DNA from: Guyparkeria hydrothermalis | GTDB taxonomy: Bacteria > Pseudomonadota > Gammaproteobacteria > Halothiobacillales > Halothiobacillaceae | DNA: 64,000 bases | Reading direction: 5' to 3' | NCBI RefSeq assembly: GCF_023555375.1 | Contig: NZ_JAJSEE010000005.1 | Coordinates: 1 to 64,000, forward strand | In this document: positions 1-7,327 of the stretch, in pieces | How positions within the stretch are numbered: position 1 is the first letter of the stretch | How the letters are laid out: every line of letters starts with the position of its first letter | Program-made: the position numbers and the translations under genes | The notes under the pieces: model-generated | The model's database searches: none | Seen by the model: only the letters and a program-made list of their open reading frames with translations | What the model was told of the DNA's origin: nothing

Positions 1-69
1 GCTGCGCCTTGCATCTGGGCCCTTGGAGGTCCCGCAGAGACGTCATCGAATCGTGCAGACCTTCCCTAA
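1..69 (-). repeat. Dispersed cloverleaf repeat, copy A (truncated by window start)
   Basis: This is one end of a repeat also found at 4748-5021, 16556-16738 and 63346-63631. Positions 35-69 match the 35-bp terminal inverted repeat of the copy at 63346 almost base for base, and end in CTAA. Positions 5-34 match the first arm strand of that copy (63381-63410, reverse complement) at 29 of 30 bases. The rest of the copy lies before the window. It sits just upstream of the icd promoter. Confidence 0.85.
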
Positions 70-121
70 GCAAGCTCGGATGCGGGCTGGCGGCGCACCT
101 CGGCCGGGCGGGGGGAATCGG

Positions 122-127
122 TATAAT
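122..127 (+). promoter_or_regulatory. Probable -10 box of the icd promoter
   Basis: A perfect TATAAT lies about 70 bases before the icd ATG and just after repeat copy A. No good -35 box is visible at 16-18 bases upstream, where the sequence is C+G rich, so the promoter may depend on an activator. Only the -10 element is clear. Confidence 0.45.
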
Positions 128-194
128 GCCGGCCATCTCGGGCAGGGTCGGCCATGACCATTTGCCCCCCACGCATCCAGCCAGGAGAGAACAC

Positions 195-1451
195 ATGGGC
201 TTCGAGAAGATCACCATCCCCGAGGGCGACAAGATCACCGTCACCGCCGACGGCACGCTGACCGTGCCGGATCGGCCGATCATCCCGTTCATCGAGGGTG
301 ACGGCATCGGTATCGACGTCACGCCGGTGATGAAAAAGGTCATCGACGCGGCCATCGAGAAGGCCTACGGCGGCAAGCGCCAGATCGCCTGGATGGAGGT
401 CTACGCCGGCGAGAAGTCCACGGAAGTCTACCCGGACGGCAGCGGCCTGCCGGCCGAGACCATGGAGGCGATCCGCGACTACGTCGTCTCCATCAAGGGG
501 CCGCTGACTACGCCGGTCGGCGGCGGTTTTCGTTCGCTGAACGTCGCCCTGCGCCAGAAGCTCGACCTGTACGTCTGCCTGCGCCCGGTGCGCTACTTCA
601 CCGGCACCCCGAGCCCGGTCAAGCACCCGGAGAAGACCGACATGGTCATCTTCCGCGAGAACTCCGAGGACATCTACGCCGGCATCGAGTGGGCCGCGGG
701 CACCCCGGAAGTGAAGAAGGTGATCGACTTCTTGCAGGACGAGATGGGCGTCGAGAACATCCGCTTCCCGGAGAGCTCGGGCATCGGTATCAAGCCGGTC
801 TCCGAGGACGGCACCAAGCGCCTGGTGCGCCGCGCGATCGAGTACGCGATCGCCAACGACCGCGAGTCGGTCACCCTGGTGCACAAGGGCAACATCATGA
901 AATTCACGGAAGGGGCCTTCAAGAACTGGGGCTACGAGCTCGCCAAGGAAGAGTTCGGCGCCGAGCCGCTCGACGGCGGTCCGTGGATGAAGCTCAAGAA
1001 CCCCAATACCGGCCGCGACATCGTCATCAAGGACTCGATCGCCGATGCCTTCCTGCAGCAGATCCTGCTGGTGCCGGAAGAGTACGACGTGGTCGCCACC
1101 CTGAACCTCAACGGTGACTACGTCTCGGATGCGCTGGCCGCGCAGGTCGGCGGCATCGGCATCGCGCCGGGCGCGAACCTCTCCGACACCGTCGCCATGT
1201 TCGAGGCCACCCACGGCACCGCCCCGGACATCGCCGGCAAGGATCTCGCGAACCCGTCGTCGGTCATCCTCTCGGCCGAGATGATGCTGCGCCACCTCGG
1301 CTGGACCGAGGCCGCCGATGCCGTCATCAAGGCGATGGAAGGCGCGATCGCCAGCGGCAACGTCACCGGCGATCTCGCCCGCCTGATGGACAAGCCCAAC
1401 CAGATCGGCTGCAAGGCCTTTGGTGAGGAGCTGATCCGCCAGATGGGTTGA
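195..1451 (+). CDS. icd: NADP-dependent isocitrate dehydrogenase
   Basis: Oxidatively decarboxylates isocitrate to 2-oxoglutarate with NADP in the cytoplasmic TCA cycle. The 418-residue product is the size of E. coli Icd (416) and aligns with it along its length. The [12 protein letters not shown] stretch carries the serine that AceK phosphorylates in E. coli, and [16 protein letters not shown] is the substrate-loop region. The frame is open from position 9, but ATG 195 is preceded by the ribosome site CAGGAGAG and gives the family N-terminus [13 protein letters not shown]. It is monocistronic, and a hairpin follows at 1489-1523. Identity is certain; control by AceK cannot be judged because aceK is not in the window. 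Confidence 0.98.
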   Translation: MGFEKITIPEGDKITVTADGTLTVPDRPIIPFIEGDGIGIDVTPVMKKVIDAAIEKAYGGKRQIAWMEVYAGEKSTEVYPDGSGLPAETMEAIRDYVVSIKGPLTTPVGGGFRSLNVALRQKLDLYVCLRPVRYFTGTPSPVKHPEKTDMVIFRENSEDIYAGIEWAAGTPEVKKVIDFLQDEMGVENIRFPESSGIGIKPVSEDGTKRLVRRAIEYAIANDRESVTLVHKGNIMKFTEGAFKNWGYELAKEEFGAEPLDGGPWMKLKNPNTGRDIVIKDSIADAFLQQILLVPEEYDVVATLNLNGDYVSDALAAQVGGIGIAPGANLSDTVAMFEATHGTAPDIAGKDLANPSSVILSAEMMLRHLGWTEAADAVIKAMEGAIASGNVTGDLARLMDKPNQIGCKAFGEELIRQMG

Positions 1452-1488
1452 TCCGCTTTGCGGCATCTTGCCGCCAGGTGAAAAACGA

Positions 1489-1523
1489 GCAGGCGCGTCC
1501 GGGTATTTCCGGGCGCGCCTGCT
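1489..1523. terminator. Hairpin after icd
   Basis: A near-perfect inverted repeat (AGCAGGCGCG on the left, CGCGCCTGCT on the right, stem about 15 bp, A+T loop) lies 37 bases after the icd stop. The only run of T faces the minus strand, and the plus side continues GCTACGCTTC. It is a stable 3' hairpin, but not a classical terminator for icd. Confidence 0.5.
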
Positions 1524-1573
1524 ACGCTTCTGAGGCAGGAAAATTGCCTGCGTCGTTCCCCAGGAGGCGCGCC

Positions 1574-1762
1574 ATGGAACCCCTCATCGACGCCAGTGCC
1601 GTCTGTCCCTACTGCGGCGAGCCGGTCGACTTCTCGATCGACACCAGCGCCGGCGAGCAGACCTTCGTCGAGGACTGCAGCGTCTGCTGCCAGCCGATCG
1701 TGGTGACCATCAAGTGGACCGCCGAAGGCCCCACGCTGGAGTTGCACCAGGAAAACGAATGA
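1574..1762 (+). CDS. CPXCG-motif cysteine-rich zinc-ribbon protein
   Basis: A 62-residue protein with two cysteine pairs, VCPYCGEPV near residue 11 and DCSVCCQPI near residue 35, as in the small CPXCG zinc-ribbon family common in gammaproteobacteria. The four cysteines probably hold one structural zinc. The function of the family is unknown. There is a strong ribosome site (AGGAGGCG) before ATG 1574. It lies alone between icd and tRNA-Arg. Confidence 0.85.
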   Translation: MEPLIDASAVCPYCGEPVDFSIDTSAGEQTFVEDCSVCCQPIVVTIKWTAEGPTLELHQENE

Positions 1763-1823
1763 GGCGCTTGGCCGTCTGGAGGGCGGTTCATCGCGCGTGT
1801 TACCATCTCGCCGCCTTCCGACT

Positions 1824-1900
1824 GCCCATGTAGCTCAGCTGGATAGAGCAACCGCCTCCTAAGCGGTAGGTCGCAGGTTCGAATCCTGCCTTGGGCGCCA
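1824..1900 (+). tRNA. tRNA-Arg (anticodon CCT)
   Basis: A 77-base cloverleaf with encoded CCA. The anticodon arm is ACCGC-CTCCTAA-GCGGT, giving anticodon CCT, which reads AGG. The D arm TAGCTCAGCTGGATAGAGC and T arm GCAGG-TTCGAAT-CCTGC are standard. The acceptor GCCCATG/CTTGGGC has one T:T mismatch. A terminator follows at 2103-2123. Confidence 0.95.
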
Positions 1901-2268
1901 GACATCCTGTTTGACGTGTCCAGCCCCGCCGGAATCGGCGCAAGTAATACACATCCATGTCACATGCGCCTGACACAGTCACCACGTGGCTGGCCGCTGA
2001 TCGTTTCTTGATCCCAGCGCCAACCATGAGCGGATACCTGCCTCCTTCAGGTGCTCCCTCGAGACCGCTCTCGCTTGGTGATTTTTCTCTCACTCCTTGT
2101 TGCCCCGCCTCGTGCGGGGTTTTCTTGTGGTGAGTGTTATCGCCGTGCGTCCCGGTGGAAGCATCAATGTTTGGCTCTGGTCCCTCGTTTCCTGTTTAAG
2201 AATAAATACATGCGTGTTTCCGTATGATCGTGCTAACGTCAAGACGCTTCTAGCAAGGAGGGAGCGAG
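1901..2268. other. Intergenic stretch, A+T-richer, after tRNA-Arg
   Basis: This gap holds the tRNA terminator (2103-2123) and then about 140 bases noticeably richer in A+T than the rest of the window (for example TTTAAGAATAAATACATG near 2195-2212), leading into the small exported peptide gene. A possible -10 (TATGAT, 2223-2228) is visible without a convincing -35. I see no repeated tRNA 3' end that would mark an attachment site. Confidence 0.6.
2103..2123 (+). terminator. Rho-independent terminator after tRNA-Arg
   Basis: The stem CCCCGC/GCGGGG with loop CTCGT is followed by TTTT. It lies about 200 bases after the tRNA. Confidence 0.75.
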
Positions 2269-2463
2269 ATGAAAACGATGCTTATGGTTTTTACCGCGGG
2301 GATGCTGTCCATGGGGTTGGGTAACGTGGCCGTCGCTGGGACATCGGTGCCAACGTACAAGGGTGCTGAAGTCTTGGAGCACGGAGGCGGATGCCGGAAA
2401 AGCTCCCCTCCGGGGCAGTGTTGCCACATGGAAAACAGTACTGGAATCGTTCATTGCCACTGA
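2269..2463 (+). CDS. Small exported Cys/His-rich peptide, function unknown
   Basis: A 64-residue protein. Residues 1-23 form a signal peptide ending in VAVA, leaving a mature part of about 41 residues. That tail carries four cysteines (42, 51, 52, 63) and four histidines (38, 53, 62, 64), in GGGCRKSSPPGQCCHM and a terminal IVHCH. This could bind a metal or form disulfides in the periplasm; both are inference. The ribosome site AAGGAGGGAGCGAG precedes ATG 2269, and a strong terminator follows at 2486-2521, so it is a well-formed single-gene unit. Its base composition is less G+C-rich than its neighbours, which suggests acquisition next to the tRNA gene. Confidence 0.7.
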   Translation: MKTMLMVFTAGMLSMGLGNVAVAGTSVPTYKGAEVLEHGGGCRKSSPPGQCCHMENSTGIVHCH

Positions 2464-2485
2464 TTCTCTAACGGCATCAAAAGCA

Positions 2486-2521
2486 GAAAGGCAGCTGAGA
2501 ATCTCAGCTGCCTTTCTTTTT
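2486..2521 (+). terminator. Strong rho-independent terminator
   Basis: A 15-bp perfect stem (GAAAGGCAGCTGAGA / TCTCAGCTGCCTTTC) followed by TTTTT, 22 bases after the small peptide gene. Confidence 0.92.
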
Positions 2522-2552
2522 GAACGCACAGGAGAAAGAGGAAATCAGCGAG

Positions 2553-2993
2553 TTAATCCCGCATTACGTGCTTGAGAATGCCGACCACCTGCTCCGGGGT
2601 GGTCGCCCAGGCCATGGCGGCGGCGTCGACTTCCTTGAGCGGGTGGACGATGTCCTCGTCGTGCAGGGTGATGTAGGGCGTGCCCATCGCGGCGCAGTAG
2701 CCGGCGTCGAAGGCGGCGTTCCACTGCTTGTACTTGTCGCCGAAGCGCACCACGGCGACGTCGGCCTGCTCGAGCAGGGTCTTGATGCGGATCGCGTTGA
2801 CCTTGGCCGACTTGTGGTCGCGCCAGAACTGCTTTGATTCCTCGCCGAGCAGGTCGCCGGCGGCATCACTGGCGGCGTGGTCGGTGACCGGGCGGGTGAA
2901 CAGGATATCGAGACCGGCGTCACGTGCGCCCTGTTCGATCTGCTCGCGCCAGTCGGTGTGGATCTCGCCGGAAAGATAGACGGTCAGGCTCAT
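2553..2993 (-). CDS. ytoQ: YtoQ family protein
   Basis: The 146-residue product matches the YtoQ family: it starts MSLTVYLSGEIHTDWR, has the middle motif FWRDHKSAKVNAIRIKTLLEQADV and the segment VRFGDKYKQWNAAFDAGY. The fold resembles nucleoside 2-deoxyribosyltransferase-like proteins, but no reaction is established for the family. It lies 24 bases downstream of ilvD on the same strand, so the two may be co-transcribed. Confidence 0.85.
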   Translation of the reverse strand: MSLTVYLSGEIHTDWREQIEQGARDAGLDILFTRPVTDHAASDAAGDLLGEESKQFWRDHKSAKVNAIRIKTLLEQADVAVVRFGDKYKQWNAAFDAGYCAAMGTPYITLHDEDIVHPLKEVDAAAMAWATTPEQVVGILKHVMRD

Positions 2994-3017
2994 CGGAATG
3001 CTCCTCGTTGATTCGCT

Positions 3018-4706
3018 TTAGTCAGGCAGATCGGTCACCGCGCCGGTGGAGGCCGAGCTGACGGTTTTCGCGTATTTTGCCAGTACGCCGCGCGGGTAGT
3101 TGGGCGCCGGGCGTTGCCATTTCGCGCGGCGGCGCTCGAGCTCGTCCGGCTCGACGTCGACCTCGATGGTGTCCGCCACGGCGTCGATGGTGATGGTGTC
3201 GCCGTCCTCGACCAGCGCGATCGGTCCGCCGTCGAACGCCTCGGGCGTGATGTGGCCGACAACGAAGCCGTGGCTGCCGCCGGAGAAGCGCCCGTCGGTA
3301 ATCAGGGCGACCTCCTTGCCAAGCCCCCGGCCCATGATCGCCGAGGTGGGCGAGAGCATTTCGCGCATGCCCGGCCCGCCGCGCGGGCCCTCGTAGCGGA
3401 TCACCACCACGTCGCCGGCGGTGACCGTGCCGTCGAGAATGCGCGCCTGGGCCTCTTCCTCGGAGCCGAACACCCGCGCGGTGCCGGAGAATCGCGTGCC
3501 CTCCTTGCCGGTGATCTTGGCCACGGCACCCTCCGGGGCGAGGTTGCCCTTGAGGACGCGCAGATGGCTGTCGGCCTTACGCGGTTGGTCGAGCGGGGCG
3601 ATGATCTGCTGGTCGTCGGGGTAGGGCACCACGTCGGCAAGGTTCTCCGCGAGCGTCCGGCCGGTGACGGTCAGGCAGTCGCCGTGCAGCAGGCCCGCAT
3701 CGAGCAGGTTCTTCATCAGCGGCAGGATGCCGCCGATCTCCACCAGCTCGCTCATCATGTAGTGCCCGGAGGGCCGCAGGTCGGCGAGCACCGGCACGCG
3801 CCGGCCGATCTCGGTGAAATCATCGAGCGTGAGCGGCACGTCGACGACGTTGGCCATCGCCAGCAGGTGCAGCACCGCGTTGGTCGAGCCGCCCAGGGCG
3901 ATCGTCACCGTGATGGCGTTCTCGAAGGCCTCGCGGGTCATGATGTCGCGCGGCTTGATGTCCTTGTCCAGCAGGTCGAGCACCGCTTCGCCGGCCGCCT
4001 CGCTGTCGGCGCGCTTCTCCTCGGAGACCGCGTTCTGCGCCGAGCTGCCCGGCAGGCTCATGCCGAGTGCCTCGATCGCCGAGGCCATGGTGTTGGCGGT
4101 GTACATGCCGCCGCAGGAGCCGGGGCCCGGGATGGCGGTCTTCTCGATGTCCTCCAGGCGCGGCAGGTCGATCTCGCCCTGGGTGTAGGCACCGACCGCC
4201 TCGAAAACCGAGACGATATCGGTGTGGCACTTGCCCGGCATGATGGTGCCGCCATAGACGAACACCGACGGGCGGTTGAGGCGCGCCATGCCGATCAGGC
4301 AGCCCGGCATGTTCTTGTCGCAGCCGCCGATGGCGACCAGCCCGTCGAAGCCCTCGCAGCCGGCGACCGTCTCGATCGAGTCGGCGATCACCTCGCGCGA
4401 GACTAGCGAGTACTTCATCCCCTCGGTGCCGTTGGCGATGCCATCCGAGATGGTGATGGTGTTGAAGATGACGCCCTTGCCGCCGGCGGTGTCGGCACCA
4501 GTGCGGGCGGCGTCGGCGAGCGTGTCGATATGCGCGTTGCAGGGCGTGACCTGGCTCCAGGTCGAGGCGATGCCGACCTGCGGCTTGGTGAAGTCCTCGT
4601 CCTGGAACCCCACCGCGCGCAGCATCGCGCGGCTGGCGGACTTGTTGATGCCATCGACCACCGGGGCGGAATGGCGTCGGCGCGGATCGGTCGGCTGGTC
4701 GCTCAT
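3018..4706 (-). CDS. ilvD: Dihydroxy-acid dehydratase
   Basis: Dehydrates 2,3-dihydroxy-isovalerate and 2,3-dihydroxy-3-methylvalerate to the keto acids for valine and isoleucine. The 562-residue protein has the three conserved cysteines that bind the iron-sulfur cluster: [17 protein letters not shown] and [13 protein letters not shown]. The C-terminal [17 protein letters not shown] is also typical. The start has the ribosome site AAAGGAGAGC. Only 41 bases separate its ATG from repeat copy B (4748-5021), too little for a complete promoter, so transcription must start within or beyond the repeat. Confidence 0.98.
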   Translation of the reverse strand: MSDQPTDPRRRHSAPVVDGINKSASRAMLRAVGFQDEDFTKPQVGIASTWSQVTPCNAHIDTLADAARTGADTAGGKGVIFNTITISDGIANGTEGMKYSLVSREVIADSIETVAGCEGFDGLVAIGGCDKNMPGCLIGMARLNRPSVFVYGGTIMPGKCHTDIVSVFEAVGAYTQGEIDLPRLEDIEKTAIPGPGSCGGMYTANTMASAIEALGMSLPGSSAQNAVSEEKRADSEAAGEAVLDLLDKDIKPRDIMTREAFENAITVTIALGGSTNAVLHLLAMANVVDVPLTLDDFTEIGRRVPVLADLRPSGHYMMSELVEIGGILPLMKNLLDAGLLHGDCLTVTGRTLAENLADVVPYPDDQQIIAPLDQPRKADSHLRVLKGNLAPEGAVAKITGKEGTRFSGTARVFGSEEEAQARILDGTVTAGDVVVIRYEGPRGGPGMREMLSPTSAIMGRGLGKEVALITDGRFSGGSHGFVVGHITPEAFDGGPIALVEDGDTITIDAVADTIEVDVEPDELERRRAKWQRPAPNYPRGVLAKYAKTVSSASTGAVTDLPD

Positions 4707-4747
4707 GCACGCTCTCCTTTCTTAAATCGGATTCGGGATGCTGAATG

Positions 4748-5021
4748 CTAAGGAAACTCTGCACGAATGCCATGCCACTCTGGCTTGGCGAGTCGTTCGT
4801 GATCAAGGCGCGATGTCGCCGGCGTGCCGGTGGCCACGTCAAGACATCGCAACGCAGAGCACGGGCGACTCGCCAAGCCCCGCAGGGCGCGCCTTGAGCC
4901 GGGCATCTGCTGTGTTGTCGTTCTTGGAAAGAGAATGACTTTTCTGCGGCGGACGAGCGCCTTGCATCTGCCCGGCTCGAGGCACGCAGAGCGGTATGGC
5001 ATTCGTGCAGAGTTTCCCTAG
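4748..5021 (-). repeat. Dispersed cloverleaf repeat, copy B
   Basis: A 274-bp element between the pfpI-like gene and ilvD. The 35-bp ends 4748-4782 and 4987-5021 are inverted repeats with 32 of 35 matches, ending CTAA and CTAG. Inside are two further arms: 4782-4795 pairs perfectly with 4866-4879 (GGCTTGGCGAGTCG), and 4891-4910 pairs with 4964-4983 (about 17 of 20). It is homologous to the copy at 63346 in opposite orientation, sharing loop segments CAAGGCGC (4804-4811) and GCGCCTTG (4957-4964), while the stem bases differ. Confidence 0.92.
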
Positions 5022-5031
5022 TGAGGGTACG

Positions 5032-5056
5032 AAAAAGCCCGGCAGTCTGCCGGGCT
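5032..5056 (-). terminator. Rho-independent terminator of the pfpI-like gene
   Basis: Read on the minus strand, the stem AGCCCGGCA/TGCCGGGCT with a 3-base loop is followed by TTTTT. It lies 23 bases after the stop of the minus-strand gene ending at 5079, between that gene and repeat copy B. Confidence 0.9.
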
Positions 5057-5078
5057 GTTGAGCGAATCCGTCAAGGGG

Positions 5079-5627
5079 TCAGTGCCGGCCTTCGGCGATT
5101 TCCTCGACCAGCTTGGCGTTGAAGGCCGGCAGGTCGTCGGGATTGCGACTGGTCACCAGCCCGTTGTCGACGACGACCTCCTCGTCGACCCAGACCGCCC
5201 CGGCGTTCTTCAGATCGGTCTGGATGCTGGGGTAGGAGGTCACGCGCCGACCCTGCAGCACGTCGGCCTCGGCGAGCGTCCAGCCGCCGTGGCAGATGGC
5301 GGCGACCGGCTTGTGGTGATCGAAGAACTCGCGCACGAAGGCGACGGCCTTTGCGTTCTGCCGCAGGGCGTCCGGGTTCATCACCCCGCCGGGCAGCACC
5401 AGTGCGTCGAAGTCCGATTCGCTGGCCGAATCCAGGGGCACGTCGACGTCGAAGGCATCGCCCCAGTCGGTGTGCTGCCAGCCCTTCACGCGGCCGTCGG
5501 CGGGCGAGACGATCTGGGCGATCGCGCCGGCCTCTTCCAGCGCGCGCTTGGGTTCGGTGAGCTCCACCTGCTCGAAGCCATCGGCAACCAGCAGGGCGAC
5601 ACGTTTGCCATTGAGTTGTTCGATCAT
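5079..5627 (-). CDS. DJ-1/PfpI family protein (YraA/YhbO-like)
   Basis: A 182-residue cytoplasmic protein of the DJ-1/PfpI superfamily. It has the GATase1-like fold markers VALLVADGFEQVEL at the N-terminus, LVLPGGVMNPD in the middle, and the nucleophile elbow AICHGGWTL with the conserved cysteine followed by histidine. Relatives such as YhbO/YraA and PfpI are described as stress proteins with protease or deglycase activity; the exact reaction here is uncertain. It is a single gene with its own terminator. Confidence 0.88.
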   Translation of the reverse strand: MIEQLNGKRVALLVADGFEQVELTEPKRALEEAGAIAQIVSPADGRVKGWQHTDWGDAFDVDVPLDSASESDFDALVLPGGVMNPDALRQNAKAVAFVREFFDHHKPVAAICHGGWTLAEADVLQGRRVTSYPSIQTDLKNAGAVWVDEEVVVDNGLVTSRNPDDLPAFNAKLVEEIAEGRH

Positions 5628-5762
5628 CCGTTGCCTCCTTGGGGAACGTCAAAAACGTGTCCCCGAGGCTAGAAGATTAACCGTGTCTCTTCAGCACGCG
5701 GGATCGACTAGGCTTGGCGCAATCCGTTTAGTCCGTTTTCAACTCTTGGCGAGGCCCACCCG

Positions 5763-6797
5763 ATGAGCCGATGGTTGTTTGCCGAATGTCGACCGGCCGG
5801 ATGGCTTCGGTCCGTGGCGCTGGCCGGCTGGTTGGGAGCCGGACTCGCGCTGACTGGGCTCGCGCAGGCCGGCTTCACGACGCCGGTGCAAACCGTCACG
5901 CTCGATGAGCGCAGCCTGAGTTACCACGTCGTGGAGGCCTCGGGTGAGCGCAGTCGGTGCGACGATGGCGCTCCACCCGTGGCGATCGTGCTGGCTGGCG
6001 GGCCGGGGTTTTCCAGCTGGAATCTCGAGCCGGTGCAGCATCGGTTGGCCGAGCTCGGTTACCGGACGGCCATCATGGACATGATCGGGGTGGGCGAGAA
6101 CGCGGCGGGCGGAACGGGGCTTGTCGGCCAGCCGCTGCTGGATACCTGGGTGGCCCAGGTCGAGGCCTTGCGTCGGGCGGTGGCCGACGAGCGACCGGTG
6201 GTGCTTCTGGGACATTCCTGGGGCGCGCTGATGGCACTGCTCTACACCCGGGCGCACCCCGACGCGGTCCGGCGGCTGGTGCTGTTCAATCCCGTCGACC
6301 CGGAACGTCTGGCGATGCGTGACGTCGCCGAGCAGATCGACCGGCGCCGGGCCAGGGCGTTGGGCCAGGCCTGGGACGACGAGTCCGCCTGGGAGCAGCG
6401 CATGGGCGGTGGCGAGGACGCCGCGGCGACCGCGCGGCACCAGATCGAGCGTTCGTTGCCCAGCTACTTCCTCGATTACGAGCAGGGCCAGCGTTATGCC
6501 GAGCAGTTCGATGCCTCGGATTTTTCGGCGCAACTGAATATCGAGGGGTGGCGGGCCTACCGGGAGAACCCGGTGGACTACGCGACCATTCGCGAGTGGG
6601 ACATGCCGATCGACGTGGTCGCCTGCCGACAGGACCTGCTTATGCCGGTGAATCTCGAGGCGTTGCGCGCGAATCTGTCGCTCGGACAGGTGGAATTGCT
6701 GGATCGCTGCGTGCATTTCCCCTGGGAGGAGGTGCCGCGAGCATTCGGCGAGGCGTTGGGGCGGGTACTCGCCCACCCCGGGAATGGTTCGGACTGA
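5763..6797 (+). CDS. Exported alpha/beta hydrolase (proline iminopeptidase-like)
   Basis: A 344-residue protein. The N-terminal 35 or so residues look like a signal peptide (WLRSVALAGWLGAGLALTGLAQAG), so it probably acts in the periplasm. The alpha/beta hydrolase core shows the oxyanion segment LAGGPGFSSW, the nucleophile elbow LLGHSWGALMA with the catalytic serine, an aspartate in VACRQDLLMP, and the histidine in DRCVHFPWEE. The overall pattern resembles S33 peptidases such as proline iminopeptidase, but the substrate cannot be told. It is a single gene. Confidence 0.8.
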   Translation: MSRWLFAECRPAGWLRSVALAGWLGAGLALTGLAQAGFTTPVQTVTLDERSLSYHVVEASGERSRCDDGAPPVAIVLAGGPGFSSWNLEPVQHRLAELGYRTAIMDMIGVGENAAGGTGLVGQPLLDTWVAQVEALRRAVADERPVVLLGHSWGALMALLYTRAHPDAVRRLVLFNPVDPERLAMRDVAEQIDRRRARALGQAWDDESAWEQRMGGGEDAAATARHQIERSLPSYFLDYEQGQRYAEQFDASDFSAQLNIEGWRAYRENPVDYATIREWDMPIDVVACRQDLLMPVNLEALRANLSLGQVELLDRCVHFPWEEVPRAFGEALGRVLAHPGNGSD

Positions 6798-6803
6798 CCG
6801 CGG

Positions 6804-6953
6804 TCAGTCGTCCTGCGCCGCGCCCTCGATGGAGTGGCCGAGGTTCTGGATGTCCTCGCCCAGCCCCTTCATCGTGTTACAGCCGGCGGTGATGGCCAGC
6901 AGGCCGGCGAGAAGGGCGATGCCCGTCAGCCGGCCGAGAAATCGGTGGATCAT
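6804..6953 (-). CDS. Entericidin-like lipoprotein (downstream copy)
   Basis: A 49-residue lipoprotein with signal peptide and lipobox AITAGC at residues 21-25, followed by NTMKGLGEDIQNLGHSIEG, the hallmark of the EcnA/EcnB entericidin family. Entericidins are tiny cell-envelope lipoproteins linked in enteric bacteria to stationary-phase lysis. I chose the start MIHRF because it gives a normal signal peptide. It is a paralogue of the gene at 7060-7212, with an intervening terminator. Confidence 0.85.
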   Translation of the reverse strand: MIHRFLGRLTGIALLAGLLAITAGCNTMKGLGEDIQNLGHSIEGAAQDD

Positions 6954-7003
6954 GTCACGGTCTCCGTGTGGGTTGTCACGCAGCGATGGGGGCAAGTGCC
7001 CAC

Positions 7004-7032
7004 AAAAAAGCCACGCCGGATCGGACGTGGCT
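7004..7032 (-). terminator. Rho-independent terminator between the two entericidin-like genes
   Basis: On the minus strand the stem AGCCACG/CGTGGCT (outer part of 7009-7032) is followed by TTTTTTG. It separates the upstream entericidin-like gene from the downstream copy. Confidence 0.85.
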
Positions 7033-7059
7033 TCGGGTCCGCCATCGGGCGGTACGGGG

Positions 7060-7212
7060 TTAATCGTGTTCCTGGGCCTCGCCCTCGATCGACTCGCCCA
7101 GTTCCTGGGTATCCTGGCCCAGGCCTTCCATCGTGTTGCAGCCGGACAGGAAGGCGAGGGGCCCGGCAAGGAGGACGAGCAGGCTCATGCGCTTGAGAAC
7201 GGAAATCATCAT
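7060..7212 (-). CDS. Entericidin-like lipoprotein (upstream copy)
   Basis: A 50-residue lipoprotein. After the signal peptide the lipobox FLSGC (residues 21-25) is followed by NTMEGLGQDTQELGESIEGE, closely similar to its tandem neighbour, so the pair arose by duplication or corresponds to ecnA/ecnB. Two ATG codons lie side by side (7210 and 7207 on the minus strand) behind the ribosome site GGGGAAG. It has its own terminator at 7004-7032. Confidence 0.85.
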   Translation of the reverse strand: MMISVLKRMSLLVLLAGPLAFLSGCNTMEGLGQDTQELGESIEGEAQEHD

Positions 7213-7327
7213 GTCGCTTCCCCTTTTTCGTTTTTGTGCGTGTTGCACGACGTAGGATAGCCGCCGGAGCCAAAGGTTCCCGAGGCGAGGGTTCGGCGTC
7301 GGCACCGGCGCGAGGCAAGGAGGATTC

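Noticed and set aside
1901-3000. Integrative element inserted at tRNA-Arg(CCT)
   Set aside because: There is no integrase and no repeated copy of the tRNA 3' end downstream. Only a small A+T-richer patch with one peptide gene is present.
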